Shown piece after piece: positions 37,677-45,574 of a DNA stretch of 64,000 nt. How positions within the stretch are numbered: position 1 is the first letter of the stretch; each line of letters begins with the position of its first letter. A program made the translations under genes and the position numbers. The stretch lies in assembly GCF_003852525.1 (NCBI RefSeq), contig NZ_QAJL01000001.1, positions 1,141,133 to 1,205,132 on the forward strand, written 5' to 3'. The notes beneath the pieces are model-generated. The model had not been told where the DNA came from. It ran no database searches and saw only the letters and a program-made list of their open reading frames with translations. The stretch is from Pedobacter sp. KBW06 (GTDB lineage Bacteria > Bacteroidota > Bacteroidia > Sphingobacteriales > Sphingobacteriaceae).

Positions 37677-38200
37677 CCAGACAACTGAAACTGGATCCCT
37701 CTACCGTTTCCCGGGCATTGCGCGGACATCCCAGCATCGGACTGGTCACGACCATGAGGGTCAATAAAATGGCCAAAGAGTTAAACTTCCAACCCAACCA
37801 AAACGCGGTCTTCCTGAAGCAGGGCAAGACCTTTACCATAGGTGTGGTTTTACCCGACATCGGAGAAACTTTTTACTCTTCCCTGCTCAGTAAAATCGAG
37901 CGTTATTCCCACAGCAAGAATTACAATGTAATCTTTGGCCAGTCATTTGAAAAACAGGAGCGGGAGAAACAGGTTCTGGACAATATGAAGAACCTGAGGG
38001 TAGATGGAATTCTGATTGCAGCAGGCAAAGCCACAGTACCTTCCGAGCAGATTGAACAGCTCAGAAGGTACAATATTCCTGTGGTTATGCTGGAGCAAAA
38101 GAATACGGACCAATCTTATCAGGCTATTGAACATTTGTTTTCAATGCTGGAATTTCAGCAATCATCTGATCCAAAGGCTTCGCAGAACTTTCCGGTTTAA
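37646..38200 (+). pseudogene. LacI-family regulator, truncated
   Basis: The first about 155 of 184 residues match a LacI/GalR regulator: helix-turn-helix IKDIARQLKLDPSTVSRALRG (without the usual length of 330-345), hinge, and the start of the sugar-binding domain (FTIGVVLPDIGETFYSSLL, LRVDGILIAAG, RYNIPVVMLEQ). After VVMLEQ the homology ends and the frame runs through the tail-to-tail GH89 remnant (38124-38297). About half of the effector domain is missing, so ligand response is lost; DNA binding without dimerisation surface is doubtful. Its ATG overlaps the beta-helix gene end by 31 bases. A second fragment of a related gene is at 45332-45574. Confidence 0.85.
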
Positions 38201-38297
38201 TCTCCATATTTCGCTCTACCCATGCACGCTCCCACCAAAAAATTCGGGAGCCTTTCCGGGCTCCCGCTGCATGGCGTTTTGTAGAGGACTGATGTAC
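38124..38297 (-). pseudogene. GH89 alpha-N-acetylglucosaminidase 3'-end remnant
   Basis: Read on the minus strand, this segment encodes YISPLQNAMQ...APEFF and, after a one-base frameshift in a T-run (six T here, seven in the intact gene), WWERAWVERNMEIKPES and KPLDQMIAEI, ending at a TAG (38126-38124). It matches the last about 55 residues of the intact GH89 at 45566-47695 (WWERAWVEQNMELKKEN, KPLDQVTAEI). The rest of the gene is absent; upstream of 38297 the HlyD gene of the RiPP operon begins to end. Hence a dead fragment. Confidence 0.88.
38237..38266 (-). terminator. Probable terminator of RiPP operon, inside GH89 remnant
   Basis: On the minus strand CGGGAGCC and GGCTCCCG (38266-38259 and 38252-38245) form an 8-bp GC-rich stem with a six-base loop, followed by AATTTTTT (38244-38237). 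It lies 78 bases after the HlyD stop. The intact GH89 gene has a similar but weaker stem at the same codons, so the terminator seems to derive from coding sequence. Confidence 0.7.
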
Positions 38298-38343
38298 AGT
38301 TTGTGCAATAAAGTCATCATCAGATTTCAACCCTTGATTCACA

Positions 38344-39648
38344 TTAATTGTGATTTTCAGTAAGTTTTCTGATTTGATAAAAGAACCGTTCAATTAATCT
38401 TAAATCTTGTGTTACAATTTCTGCGTTGCCTTTTAATTCTTTGTCAAAAATCAGGGTTTTGTGGTATGAGGTGGTTAACCCTTTGGGTAAATTAACATCT
38501 ACATAATAATTTCCTTTTTCATCCGGAGTGAAGGAAATATTTTGTACCCGGCCTTCTACAATTCCATATTCTTGAAAACGATAATTATCCAGTTTGATCA
38601 GCACTTTTTCGCCGCGTGCTATTTTACCCGAGTTGGCTGCAGGAACGATCATTCTGCCAATTAAAGCTTTTTTGTTGTCTGGCAGTATGGTTAAAATAGC
38701 ATCACCGCTTTTTAAAAATTGATTTTCACCCCAAAATTGCTGAAAACTTGCCAAACCATCTGTTGAAGAGATGATTAAATAATTTTGTTCCCATTGTCTT
38801 AAAGACCTTTTCAATTGTTCAAACAATTGTAAGGTTTGCAAAGCAAAATTGCTTTTGTCCTTCTCATGATTAATGTTTGTTCCGCTTCTTGTTTTATTGA
38901 GATTTGCAATCGCCTCCTGGGTTTGAGACAAGGAAATTTCTATATTTTCCAAGCTCTGCTCCGCCTGTATAAATTTAATTTTTTCACTCTCAAATTCGGA
39001 AGTCGAAATTACTTTTTGGCTTACGAGTTGCACCGTCCGCTGATAGTTTTTCTTAATTAGCTCGAATTTCGCCAATTCCAGTTTTTTTTGCTGCTTTAAG
39101 GCGACTATCCTGTTTTTACTGGCATCGATATTTTGCTCAGTGGCCTTGTTTTCCGGTTCATAGGGTTTTAGGCTGACAAACAATTTCTCGTCTTGAAATG
39201 CCTTTGCAAAATTATTATAGTCAGCCTGAAGCTCACCTAATTTAAAAGTTGATATTTTATGAACAGGAAAAGAGGACATATGAGCTGGTGATATTGAATC
39301 AATTACTTCTTTAAGCTGTAAAATGTCTTTATAATTAGCGGTAGACTGTAAAACCATTAAAACCTGGTTTTTTTTAACTTGTTGATGGTCTTTGATAAAA
39401 ATCTTTTCCAGTTTAGAATTTATTCGTGCTTCTAGTTTTTCCGGAGGGTTTTGCGAGGTTACGATAATAGTTGCAGGCACAAATTCTGGATATTTGATGA
39501 AATAGCTCATCATAAAGATCATTAACAGAATCGCCAAAATCACCACATTGCCCCAGCGGAACATCCAATGTGGTGGCTCTGCCAAAACATCCTGCACACT
39601 CTCCGAGCGAAGATTGATCTCGTCTAATTTATCTTTTTTAGTTTCCAA
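38344..39648 (-). CDS. HlyD-family secretion adaptor of RiPP exporter
   Basis: A 434-residue membrane fusion protein: one N-terminal membrane helix at about residues 32-50 (VVILAILLMIFMMSYFI), lipoyl/barrel-sandwich half (EARINSKLEKIFIKDHQQVKKN), a long coiled-coil region at about 120-270 (LKQQKKLELAKFELIKKNYQ), the second lipoyl half and a C-terminal beta-barrel (AGLAS then IRGEKVLIKLDNY-like). It would connect the ABC exporter to an outer-membrane channel. The start overlaps the ABC exporter stop by 11 bases, so the two are translationally linked. No TolC homologue is encoded in the island. Confidence 0.93.
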   Translation of the reverse strand: METKKDKLDEINLRSESVQDVLAEPPHWMFRWGNVVILAILLMIFMMSYFIKYPEFVPATIIVTSQNPPEKLEARINSKLEKIFIKDHQQVKKNQVLMVLQSTANYKDILQLKEVIDSISPAHMSSFPVHKISTFKLGELQADYNNFAKAFQDEKLFVSLKPYEPENKATEQNIDASKNRIVALKQQKKLELAKFELIKKNYQRTVQLVSQKVISTSEFESEKIKFIQAEQSLENIEISLSQTQEAIANLNKTRSGTNINHEKDKSNFALQTLQLFEQLKRSLRQWEQNYLIISSTDGLASFQQFWGENQFLKSGDAILTILPDNKKALIGRMIVPAANSGKIARGEKVLIKLDNYRFQEYGIVEGRVQNISFTPDEKGNYYVDVNLPKGLTTSYHKTLIFDKELKGNAEIVTQDLRLIERFFYQIRKLTENHN

Positions 39649-41830
39649 GTTCGAGCTGATTTTTAATTAGTCTGTAATATTCTCCCTTTTGGGCCACCAA
39701 ATCCTGGTGATTGCCCTCTTCGATAACCTTTCCCTTATCCAGTACAATAATTTTATCGGCATGTTTAACGGTAGATAGCCTGTGCGCAATAACGATAGCC
39801 GTTTTACCTTTAAAAAACTGTTCCAGGTTTTCGATGATGATCTTTTCGTTGTTGGCATCCAGGGCGCTGGTGGCTTCATCGAAAAAAATATATTCGGGCG
39901 ACTTGTAAACTGCCCTGGCAATGAACAAGCGCTGTTTCTGACCGCCGCTTATCCCGACGCCCTCATTCCCGATTTTAGTATTGTAACTTAGCGGCAAACT
40001 TTCTATAAAGCCCTGTATGTTGGCAATTTCGATTGCTTTTCTCAGTTTTTGCTTGTCAATGGTATCTTCGCCAATGGCGATGTTGTTGGCGATGGTATCG
40101 TTAAATACATAACTTTCCTGCATCACCACCCCACAGTGATCCCGCCAAAATCTGGGCGAAATATTCTTCATCTCGGTACTGCCAATTTTGATATCACCCT
40201 GGTTAGGTTCGTAAAATTTAGTGATGAGTTTTAAAAGCGTTGTTTTACCACTACCACTGGCCCCGACTATGGCCGTGGTTTTTTGATAGGGTATAACCAG
40301 GTTTAAGTCCTGAAAAACAAAAGCATCAGAACCCGTATATCTAAACGAAATATTGGTTAACTCGATATCTTTTTGTGGAATTTCAGAGGCATACTGTTCA
40401 TCACTGCTTTCCTCGTCTTTTTTATCATGTATTTCGCCCAGACGTTCAAGCGATATTTTAGCATCCTGCGTTTGTTTAATAAAATCTATTAATTGCAGTA
40501 AAGGACTATTGAGCTGCCCGATAATATACTGCACAGAAAGCATCATCCCAAGGGTGAGGTTTCCACTTAATACCAGTTTTGCGGCCAGGAAACTTACCAG
40601 AATATCTTTAATCTGGTTAATGAAACCTCCACCAACAGATTGCCATTGCTCTAAAGAAAGCGCCTTTATTTTGATTTTAAATAACTTTACCTGTAAAAAC
40701 TCCCAGCCCCAGCGCTTCTGTTTTTCAGCATTGTGCATTTTTATCTCCTGCATACCGTTAATGAGTTCGATTACGGTACTTTGCTCTTGCGCTACCTGCG
40801 AGAACATTTTATAGTCCAATTCTTTCCTCTTTTTAAGAAAAAAGCTGATCCAGACAATGTAAAGTATTGCACCAATTAAATAAACCACAAACAGACGGTA
40901 ATCGTATACCAAAAGCACAATGCTAAAAATGATGAGATTAACCATGGAGAATAACGTATTTAACGAGGAGCTGGTTAATAATTGCTCAATCCTGTGATGA
41001 TCGTTAATGCGTTGCATGATGTCTCCTGTCATTCTGGTATCAAAGAAACTGATGGGAAGTCTCATTAATTTGATAAAGAAATCTGATATGATGGAGATGT
41101 TAATCCGGGTCGAAAGGTGCAGTAAAATCCAGCTTCTGATAATATCAATGCCCATTTTGCCCATAAAAAGCATCACCTGAGCCAATAAAATTAAATAGAT
41201 GAAATTAATATCCTGATTTTGTATTCCAACGTCTACAATACTTTGGGTTAGAAAAGGGAAAATAAGTGACAATAAACTTCCTGCCAGCAGTCCGATTGCC
41301 AACTGGATAACAAGTGATTTATATTTAATCAAATATCTGGATAGGAATGAGAAACTTGTTTTTTTCTCCTCCTCCTCAAATTCGTTTTTATAAAATGATG
41401 GACTGGTTTCTAAAATTAGCGCAATACCTTCTTCGGTTTTTTCATTCGCATTTTCGCCGATCCAATGTTTAATGAATTCTTCTTTTGGGTAGGTGATTAA
41501 GCCATAACTGGGGTCTGAAATATAAACCTTTTCGGCTTTATCAATTTTATAAACCACCACATAGTGGTTTTTGTTCCAATGTACAATACAAGGCAATGGC
41601 GCATCTGCAACCAAGGTATCAAAATCTATTTTAACCCCTAAAGTTCTAAAACCTAAATTCTCTGCGGCGTTGCTAAGCCCGAACAAACCACTTCCTTCTC
41701 TGGTAGTTTCAGATAGTGTTCGTAAATGCTGAAGCGGAATACTTTTTTTATGGTATTTTGCTATAATACGCAAGCAGGTAGGACCACAGTCTTTTGCGTC
41801 TGGTTGTTTATAAAAGGGGAATTTTTTCAT
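39638..41830 (-). CDS. Peptidase-containing ABC exporter (C39 peptidase, PCAT)
   Basis: A 730-residue protein, start at MKKFPFYKQPDAKDCGPTC, one base after the SPASM gene stop. The N-terminal C39 peptidase has Cys15 (DCGPTC), His89 (NHYVVV) and Asp106 (SDPSYG), which cleave leaders after GG. Then about six membrane helices (about 165-450) and an ATPase domain with Walker A GASGSGKTTLL, signature GISGGQKQRLF and Walker B YIFFDEATSALD. It should cut the GG leaders of the three peptides at 44162-44961 and export the modified cores. All catalytic residues are present. Confidence 0.95.
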   Translation of the reverse strand: MKKFPFYKQPDAKDCGPTCLRIIAKYHKKSIPLQHLRTLSETTREGSGLFGLSNAAENLGFRTLGVKIDFDTLVADAPLPCIVHWNKNHYVVVYKIDKAEKVYISDPSYGLITYPKEEFIKHWIGENANEKTEEGIALILETSPSFYKNEFEEEEKKTSFSFLSRYLIKYKSLVIQLAIGLLAGSLLSLIFPFLTQSIVDVGIQNQDINFIYLILLAQVMLFMGKMGIDIIRSWILLHLSTRINISIISDFFIKLMRLPISFFDTRMTGDIMQRINDHHRIEQLLTSSSLNTLFSMVNLIIFSIVLLVYDYRLFVVYLIGAILYIVWISFFLKKRKELDYKMFSQVAQEQSTVIELINGMQEIKMHNAEKQKRWGWEFLQVKLFKIKIKALSLEQWQSVGGGFINQIKDILVSFLAAKLVLSGNLTLGMMLSVQYIIGQLNSPLLQLIDFIKQTQDAKISLERLGEIHDKKDEESSDEQYASEIPQKDIELTNISFRYTGSDAFVFQDLNLVIPYQKTTAIVGASGSGKTTLLKLITKFYEPNQGDIKIGSTEMKNISPRFWRDHCGVVMQESYVFNDTIANNIAIGEDTIDKQKLRKAIEIANIQGFIESLPLSYNTKIGNEGVGISGGQKQRLFIARAVYKSPEYIFFDEATSALDANNEKIIIENLEQFFKGKTAIVIAHRLSTVKHADKIIVLDKGKVIEEGNHQDLVAQKGEYYRLIKNQLELGN

Positions 41831-41831
41831 T

Positions 41832-42914
41832 CTATTCTGACCAGATTTTATTAAAGGTTTCGGATAATTTGTCTTCATTTATAGCACAACCTGATGCAGA
41901 TACAGTTATCCCGGATTCATTTAAATCAAGGTAACCTTCTTCATAGTTCCACCTGGAAATAAAAGGGTTATAAGCACATTCAAAATGATGAAACCAGTAT
42001 TCGGCTCCCTTGTCAGGCACGCGTATATCGGTACACATATATCTAAATTCGCAGTGTTGGCAAACAAGGGTTTGATTCTTGTTGAGGTTGCCAAGCTCCA
42101 AAAATTGATTGCTATTGATGGTTTGATGAAATTCATCATAGCTCATGGAAGTAATGTTGCCGAAACTTTGTGTATTATTAAGTCCGTTCTTAATATTGCC
42201 ACTTTGGTCAATATAAATTTTGCCGTTGTAATACGAGTGTTTGTTATAAGCTTCCAGAAAAAAATCCTGATTTACAAACAATTTATCTACGGTAAGCAGC
42301 TGTTGGTAGTCTCCAAAACTTTCAGTAAAAAAGTTGTAGTAAATGTTGTCTTTCAGTTTGGTGTGCGCCTTATCTGTCCCAAAAAAATTAACTGAAAATA
42401 TAGCAGGCTGCCGAGCCAATTCCCGCTCATATTCGTCAAGTTTTTCTGCATCAAATCTTTCAATATAAAGATATATACCATCAATTTCCAGATAGGCAAA
42501 TGACTCAATCAAATTGATTAGTTTATCGTCTATTTGCGCGGAAATTATACTTAAGTTTTGAAGGTGATTCTGACTTATAAAATCTATAAATTTGTTGCTC
42601 ACATCGACATGTACTACAGCATGCGTTAGCTGGTTAGTATGATGTAAGGCTCTGGATATTTTCGGAAATCTTTTCTCTTCCTGAGCAGATGCAACCTCAA
42701 AAATAACCTCTAAATTTAAAAGAAACTTTATCAGTTCGCTACGCTCAGATTGATCAGAAATCCTATCAAAATTTATAAAGCCATCGGTGTTTAAAATATG
42801 GTAATGCTCGATTGAAATAAAATGATAGTCTTTGCGACCCAAATCGTAAATTATAGCCCTGTTAAACCCAATTACCGGAATGCACAGTTGGTTTCGAAGA
42901 TATAATTTCATCAT
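41832..42914 (-). CDS. SPASM-domain peptide maturase of grasp-with-spasm system
   Basis: A 360-residue protein with a C-terminal cysteine cluster C285-x2-C288-x5-C294 and C313, typical of a SPASM iron-sulfur binding domain. The radical SAM motif CX3CX2C is absent: the N-terminal part has only Cys11. This fits the 'SPASM_w_grasp' family known from Bacteroidetes RiPP loci with an ATP-grasp partner (name recalled, TIGR04193). Its start codon overlaps the stop of the 53-codon ORF upstream (ATGA), and the ABC exporter follows with a one-base gap. Precise reaction unknown; recognition or scaffolding of the precursor is possible. Confidence 0.82.
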   Translation of the reverse strand: MMKLYLRNQLCIPVIGFNRAIIYDLGRKDYHFISIEHYHILNTDGFINFDRISDQSERSELIKFLLNLEVIFEVASAQEEKRFPKISRALHHTNQLTHAVVHVDVSNKFIDFISQNHLQNLSIISAQIDDKLINLIESFAYLEIDGIYLYIERFDAEKLDEYERELARQPAIFSVNFFGTDKAHTKLKDNIYYNFFTESFGDYQQLLTVDKLFVNQDFFLEAYNKHSYYNGKIYIDQSGNIKNGLNNTQSFGNITSMSYDEFHQTINSNQFLELGNLNKNQTLVCQHCEFRYMCTDIRVPDKGAEYWFHHFECAYNPFISRWNYEEGYLDLNESGITVSASGCAINEDKLSETFNKIWSE

Positions 42915-43072
42915 ATCGGGGATTTAAAGTATAGGTCAAGCTGTAAGCAATTGGTATGATAGATTTTAGAAACCCTCGTTTTAATAAGGTAGGTAGGTTT
43001 AGGCTTTTTTACCAATGATTTTATGTGCAATGGTGCTTGCCCGGTATCTATTAGGTCTTTTATTTTTTTCAT
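42911..43072 (-). CDS. Small ORF (53 codons) in RiPP operon, ATGA overlap with SPASM gene
   Basis: A frame of 53 codons, from ATG at 43072 to TGA at 42913-42911, between the ATP-grasp and SPASM genes. It begins MKKIKDLIDTGQAPLHIKSL and ends YFKSPI, is basic (many Lys) and has a single Cys. Its stop overlaps the SPASM ATG in the sequence ATGA, typical of translational coupling. It has no GG leader. It is too short for most gene callers. Whether it is translated is unknown; the exact overlap and the place inside a tightly packed operon support it. Confidence 0.55.
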   Translation of the reverse strand: MKKIKDLIDTGQAPLHIKSLVKKPKPTYLIKTRVSKIYHTNCLQLDLYFKSPI

Positions 43073-43115
43073 AGGTTTTATCGATAGGGATTAATCAAAT
43101 CAGATTGGGTAAAAA

Positions 43116-44048
43116 TTAAAGTGCCAGTGCAATCTCTTTCTCCAAATTGTAATTACAAGGGCTTGATACCATACCAAACTGGCCAACTGGATTTAAGTCT
43201 AAAAAATAATATTCAGCATCATCACCAGAGTAAATCACATCAAACGACGCACAGTTAAGTCCGTATGCATCAAGCATCTTTTTTAGTTTTTTTTCATATG
43301 TTTTTTCTAAGCTGTACGGTGCAACCCTGTTTGGTTTATCTCTATCATAATTCCTGAAATCGACATTGGTATTGCTATTGTTTTGGGAGAATATGGCCAT
43401 GGCGTAAAATTTACCATTTAGGTAAAAAACCCTGATCTCATAAGCTTTAGGAATGGCCTGCTGAAAAAAAGTGGGCACAAATTGGTTTGGGAGGGCATCA
43501 ATATCTTCACGGTTAACCATTAAGGTATAGGCCATATGTGAGAAATCTTCCTCGTCTTGTAACGAAAACGGCGTGCTAATGGGCTTAGAAATAATACGCT
43601 TTTCTTGCTCGAAAAATTCAGCAACTGTGTTTTTGCAGCCCGTAACTAAGTATTTAGGAGCTAAAACACCGTATTGCTGACAAAGATCCATTAAATATAG
43701 TTTGTTGATATCGCTGTTTTTGAATCTATTTACCGAAGGGATTTTATCCAGCCTATGATAAAAATATTCTATCAGGGCGGTATGCTCAGTACGCAGGTAG
43801 TCTTTAATTAAAACGTTCTTAAATTTGGCAAAGAGATCCAATCCGCCCCTGCGGTACCACATTTTGGTAATTTGGCTGCTCAAAACTGTTTCCCCATTTA
43901 TGGCGATGGCAAAATCTGAAGAGGTAAGCCAAAGAAGTTCCAATATGGTATCTTCATTGATTCGGATAAACGGCTTTTTGAGCCGTATAAGCCAGCTGAT
44001 TACAGAACTGGTAGAATAATCACTGTTAATTGAAAATATTAATATCAC
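43116..44048 (-). CDS. ATP-grasp peptide ligase of grasp-with-spasm system
   Basis: A 310-residue ATP-grasp enzyme related to microviridin/graspetide ligases (MvdC/D type), which form ester or amide cross-links between acidic and Ser/Thr/Lys side chains in a precursor. Visible are the early MWYRRGG at about residues 63-69, the central KPIST block, YEIRVFYLNGKFYAM near 205-220, and the C-terminal DLNPVGQFGMVSSPCNYNLEK, a magnesium-binding pattern characteristic of the GRASP_w_spasm family. It lies directly downstream of three precursor genes, separated by a hairpin. Start ATG at 44048. Confidence 0.9.
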   Translation of the reverse strand: MILIFSINSDYSTSSVISWLIRLKKPFIRINEDTILELLWLTSSDFAIAINGETVLSSQITKMWYRRGGLDLFAKFKNVLIKDYLRTEHTALIEYFYHRLDKIPSVNRFKNSDINKLYLMDLCQQYGVLAPKYLVTGCKNTVAEFFEQEKRIISKPISTPFSLQDEEDFSHMAYTLMVNREDIDALPNQFVPTFFQQAIPKAYEIRVFYLNGKFYAMAIFSQNNSNTNVDFRNYDRDKPNRVAPYSLEKTYEKKLKKMLDAYGLNCASFDVIYSGDDAEYYFLDLNPVGQFGMVSSPCNYNLEKEIALAL

Positions 44049-44116
44049 GTAACTCGATTTTATAAGTTTTAATAGCCAGTTTATCCAGCCACCTATGTTT
44101 TGCCTTTTATTAATGA

Positions 44117-44146
44117 AACCACCAGGCTTATTATTGCCCGGTGGTT
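44117..44146 (-). promoter_or_regulatory. Hairpin between precursor genes and maturation genes
   Basis: AACCACC-A-GGC (44117-44127) pairs with GCC-C-GGTGGTT (44136-44146): 10 bp with one mismatch, loop of eight. It sits 15 bases after the last precursor stop and 68 bases before the ATP-grasp start. The T-run after it on the minus strand is weak (TTTCATT), suggesting a leaky terminator or an RNA-stabilising end. Confidence 0.65.
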
Positions 44147-44161
44147 AATTGAACTAGTCAA

Positions 44162-44359
44162 TTATGTTTGCCATGATGAAGTAGCGGGAGAGCCAATTGT
44201 TTGGCCCTGATCGTTGTACATTGTTGTTGTTTTATCGGCACAATGGTCACCGTAGCTATATTGGCTGCATACAGCGTGGCTTCCCATAGCAAGGCCACCG
44301 TTAACCCGGCAGTTATCCAGCTCTATTTTTTTCTTCAACAATTTTTTGCTGTTTTTCAT
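44162..44359 (-). CDS. RiPP precursor peptide 3, GG leader
   Basis: A 65-residue peptide. The leader MKNSKKLLKKKIELDNCRVN followed by GG (residues 21-22) is shared in pattern with the other two precursors and matches the Bacteroidetes GG-leader type. The predicted core of 43 residues (starting LAMGSHAVCSQYSYG) contains two Cys, several Ser/Thr and Asp, suitable for ATP-grasp ester links. Cleavage should occur after GG by the C39 peptidase of the exporter. Confidence 0.88.
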   Translation of the reverse strand: MKNSKKLLKKKIELDNCRVNGGLAMGSHAVCSQYSYGDHCADKTTTMYNDQGQTIGSPATSSWQT

Positions 44360-44393
44360 ATTTTATAGATTAAGGTTGTTTAATGGATGGTGA

Positions 44394-44594
44394 TTATGGG
44401 CAATTTGAGAAAAAGCACTCTTCAACGAGTTGATTCCCATCTGTCCGTACTTCTGCTACTGTTAAAGTACAACCGTTAGGGTATGTATGGGTTGTGTTTA
44501 CGTTTTTGTAAGTTCCAGCCGCCGCCAGTCCACCACTAATTTGACTATTCTTCAGTTCGATTTTTTTCTCGAACAATTTGTTGCTGTTTTTCAT
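44394..44594 (-). CDS. RiPP precursor peptide 2, GG leader
   Basis: A 66-residue peptide with leader MKNSNKLFEKKIELKNSQIS and GG at 21-22. The core begins LAAAGTYKNVNTTHTYP and contains three Cys (residues 42, 60 and 65), many Thr and several Glu/Asp near the end (RTDGNQLVEECFFSNCP). Core sequence differs completely from its two neighbours while the leaders are nearly identical, the usual mark of a RiPP family with diversified products. Confidence 0.88.
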   Translation of the reverse strand: MKNSNKLFEKKIELKNSQISGGLAAAGTYKNVNTTHTYPNGCTLTVAEVRTDGNQLVEECFFSNCP

Positions 44595-44757
44595 TTTTTT
44601 CTGATTAAGTTTCGTACTTCATTATTCATTCGATTGACAACTTTTAAATGTTTGAAACTTTAAAGATTATCCTGATAGCTTTGACATATTTTGCCGCCAT
44701 CGCTAGACCAATTGATAATCAAGAGATCAAATTTTAAAAGTTTAGAATAAGCAGTGA

Positions 44758-44961
44758 CTAGTTTCCTGTTAAGGCAGTGTTGTAACCAATTGGCAGGTTA
44801 GTCCCAGGTTGGTCAAAGCCAATGTCTGTACAAGTATCAGGGTTCTCTCTTGTTCCTGTTTCTGCTACAGATAATTGATTGCTGAATCCAAGTTTGCCGC
44901 CGTTGATTTGGCAGTCTTTTAATTCGATTCTTTTTTCGAATAAGCTTTTGTTTGTTTTCAT
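44758..44961 (-). CDS. RiPP precursor peptide 1, GG leader
   Basis: A 67-residue peptide, first gene of the island. Leader MKTNKSLFEKRIELKDCQIN with GG at 21-22; core begins KLGFSNQLSVAETGTREN and has one Cys (44), Thr-rich, with Asp and Glu. It is separated from precursor 2 by 163 AT-rich bases in which I see no gene, so it may be expressed from its own or a shared promoter upstream. Confidence 0.88.
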   Translation of the reverse strand: MKTNKSLFEKRIELKDCQINGGKLGFSNQLSVAETGTRENPDTCTDIGFDQPGTNLPIGYNTALTGN

Positions 44962-45331
44962 AATAAAACTTGAGTTTAATAATTAGATCGCCAACGTACC
45001 CTGGCGTTTGGGTTTTTGCTGATCAGCCATTTATAACTGCGTGTTTTGTACGTCTACAAGCACATGATATAAATTGCATATTTAGGTTGCAATTAAATCC
45101 CGAACCAAGGGTTACACGTTTAATTACATCTTAAAATTCGGCACAAACCATTAATAACACAAGTGAGAGTTATTATGTGAGGGCTTTGAACCCATATTCG
45201 TAAAGTATCTGAGAATATTCGCTAAGGAAATTGCTGAAGCATCCTTTTATTTCTTAATATGTAATTAAATATAACATAAAATGAATTTGAATACACCTAA
45301 GCGCAATTAAATGCATTTCATGTAAAAAAAC
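44962..45331. other. Intergenic, promoter region of RiPP operon
   Basis: About 370 AT-rich bases between the first precursor and the LacI fragment. I see no gene, no clear TTTG / TAnnTTTG pair on the minus strand, and no strong hairpin. The operon promoter must lie here or in the leader. Confidence 0.5.
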
Positions 45332-45574
45332 AAAACCTTAACCATTGAACTGGTTTTGCCTGATATCCGAGAAACTTTTTACCATTCCATCCTCCGTAAG
45401 ATAGAAAGCTATTCCCGCAACAAGAACTATAACGTAATTTTTGGCCAGTCATTTGAGAACCCGGAGCGGGAAAGACAAATCCTGGACAACATGACGAACC
45501 TCAGCGTGGATGGTGTTCTGATATGTTCAATGATTAATCCTGCAAGGTTATTGAACAGCTGTTTTTCATTTTAG
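45332..45574 (+). pseudogene. LacI-family regulator, internal fragment
   Basis: Only the middle of a LacI sensor domain remains: KTLTI, LPDIRETFYHSILRKIE, SYSRNKNYNVIFGQSFE and LSVDGVLI. It has no helix-turn-helix region and no C-terminal half. Over 59 comparable residues 43 are identical to the larger fragment at 37646-38200. After VDGVLI the frame is unrelated and stops at 45574, nine bases into the end of the GH89 gene on the other strand. Dead fragment of a paralogous regulator; an ATG is lacking (first possible start is a TTG at 45356). Confidence 0.87.

Larger units (their letters stand above)
37826..38297. repeat. Diverged direct repeat copy A (LacI part plus GH89 3' end)
   Basis: This stretch and 45332-45724 contain the same arrangement: sense LacI sensor-domain codons, then antisense GH89 C-terminal codons and the sequence between. 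In the shared LacI part 43 of 59 residues are identical by my count. Copy B lacks about 80 bases of the LacI part. The RiPP operon lies between the copies. Confidence 0.8.

Noticed and set aside
38124..38393. Minus-strand ORF of 89 codons as a separate gene
   Set aside because: It joins the end of the HlyD region in another frame with the frameshifted GH89 remnant; it is a composite of known sequences.
44640..44757. Fourth precursor between precursors 1 and 2
   Set aside because: Only an 18-codon frame is present and no leader or GG motif.
38344..44961. Canonical lanthipeptide or sactipeptide locus
   Set aside because: No LanB/LanM-type enzyme, and the SPASM protein lacks the radical SAM motif; the ATP-grasp ligase indicates a different class.
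45332..45574. Small functional LacI-like protein
   Set aside because: No DNA-binding region, no good start codon, homology ends abruptly on both sides.
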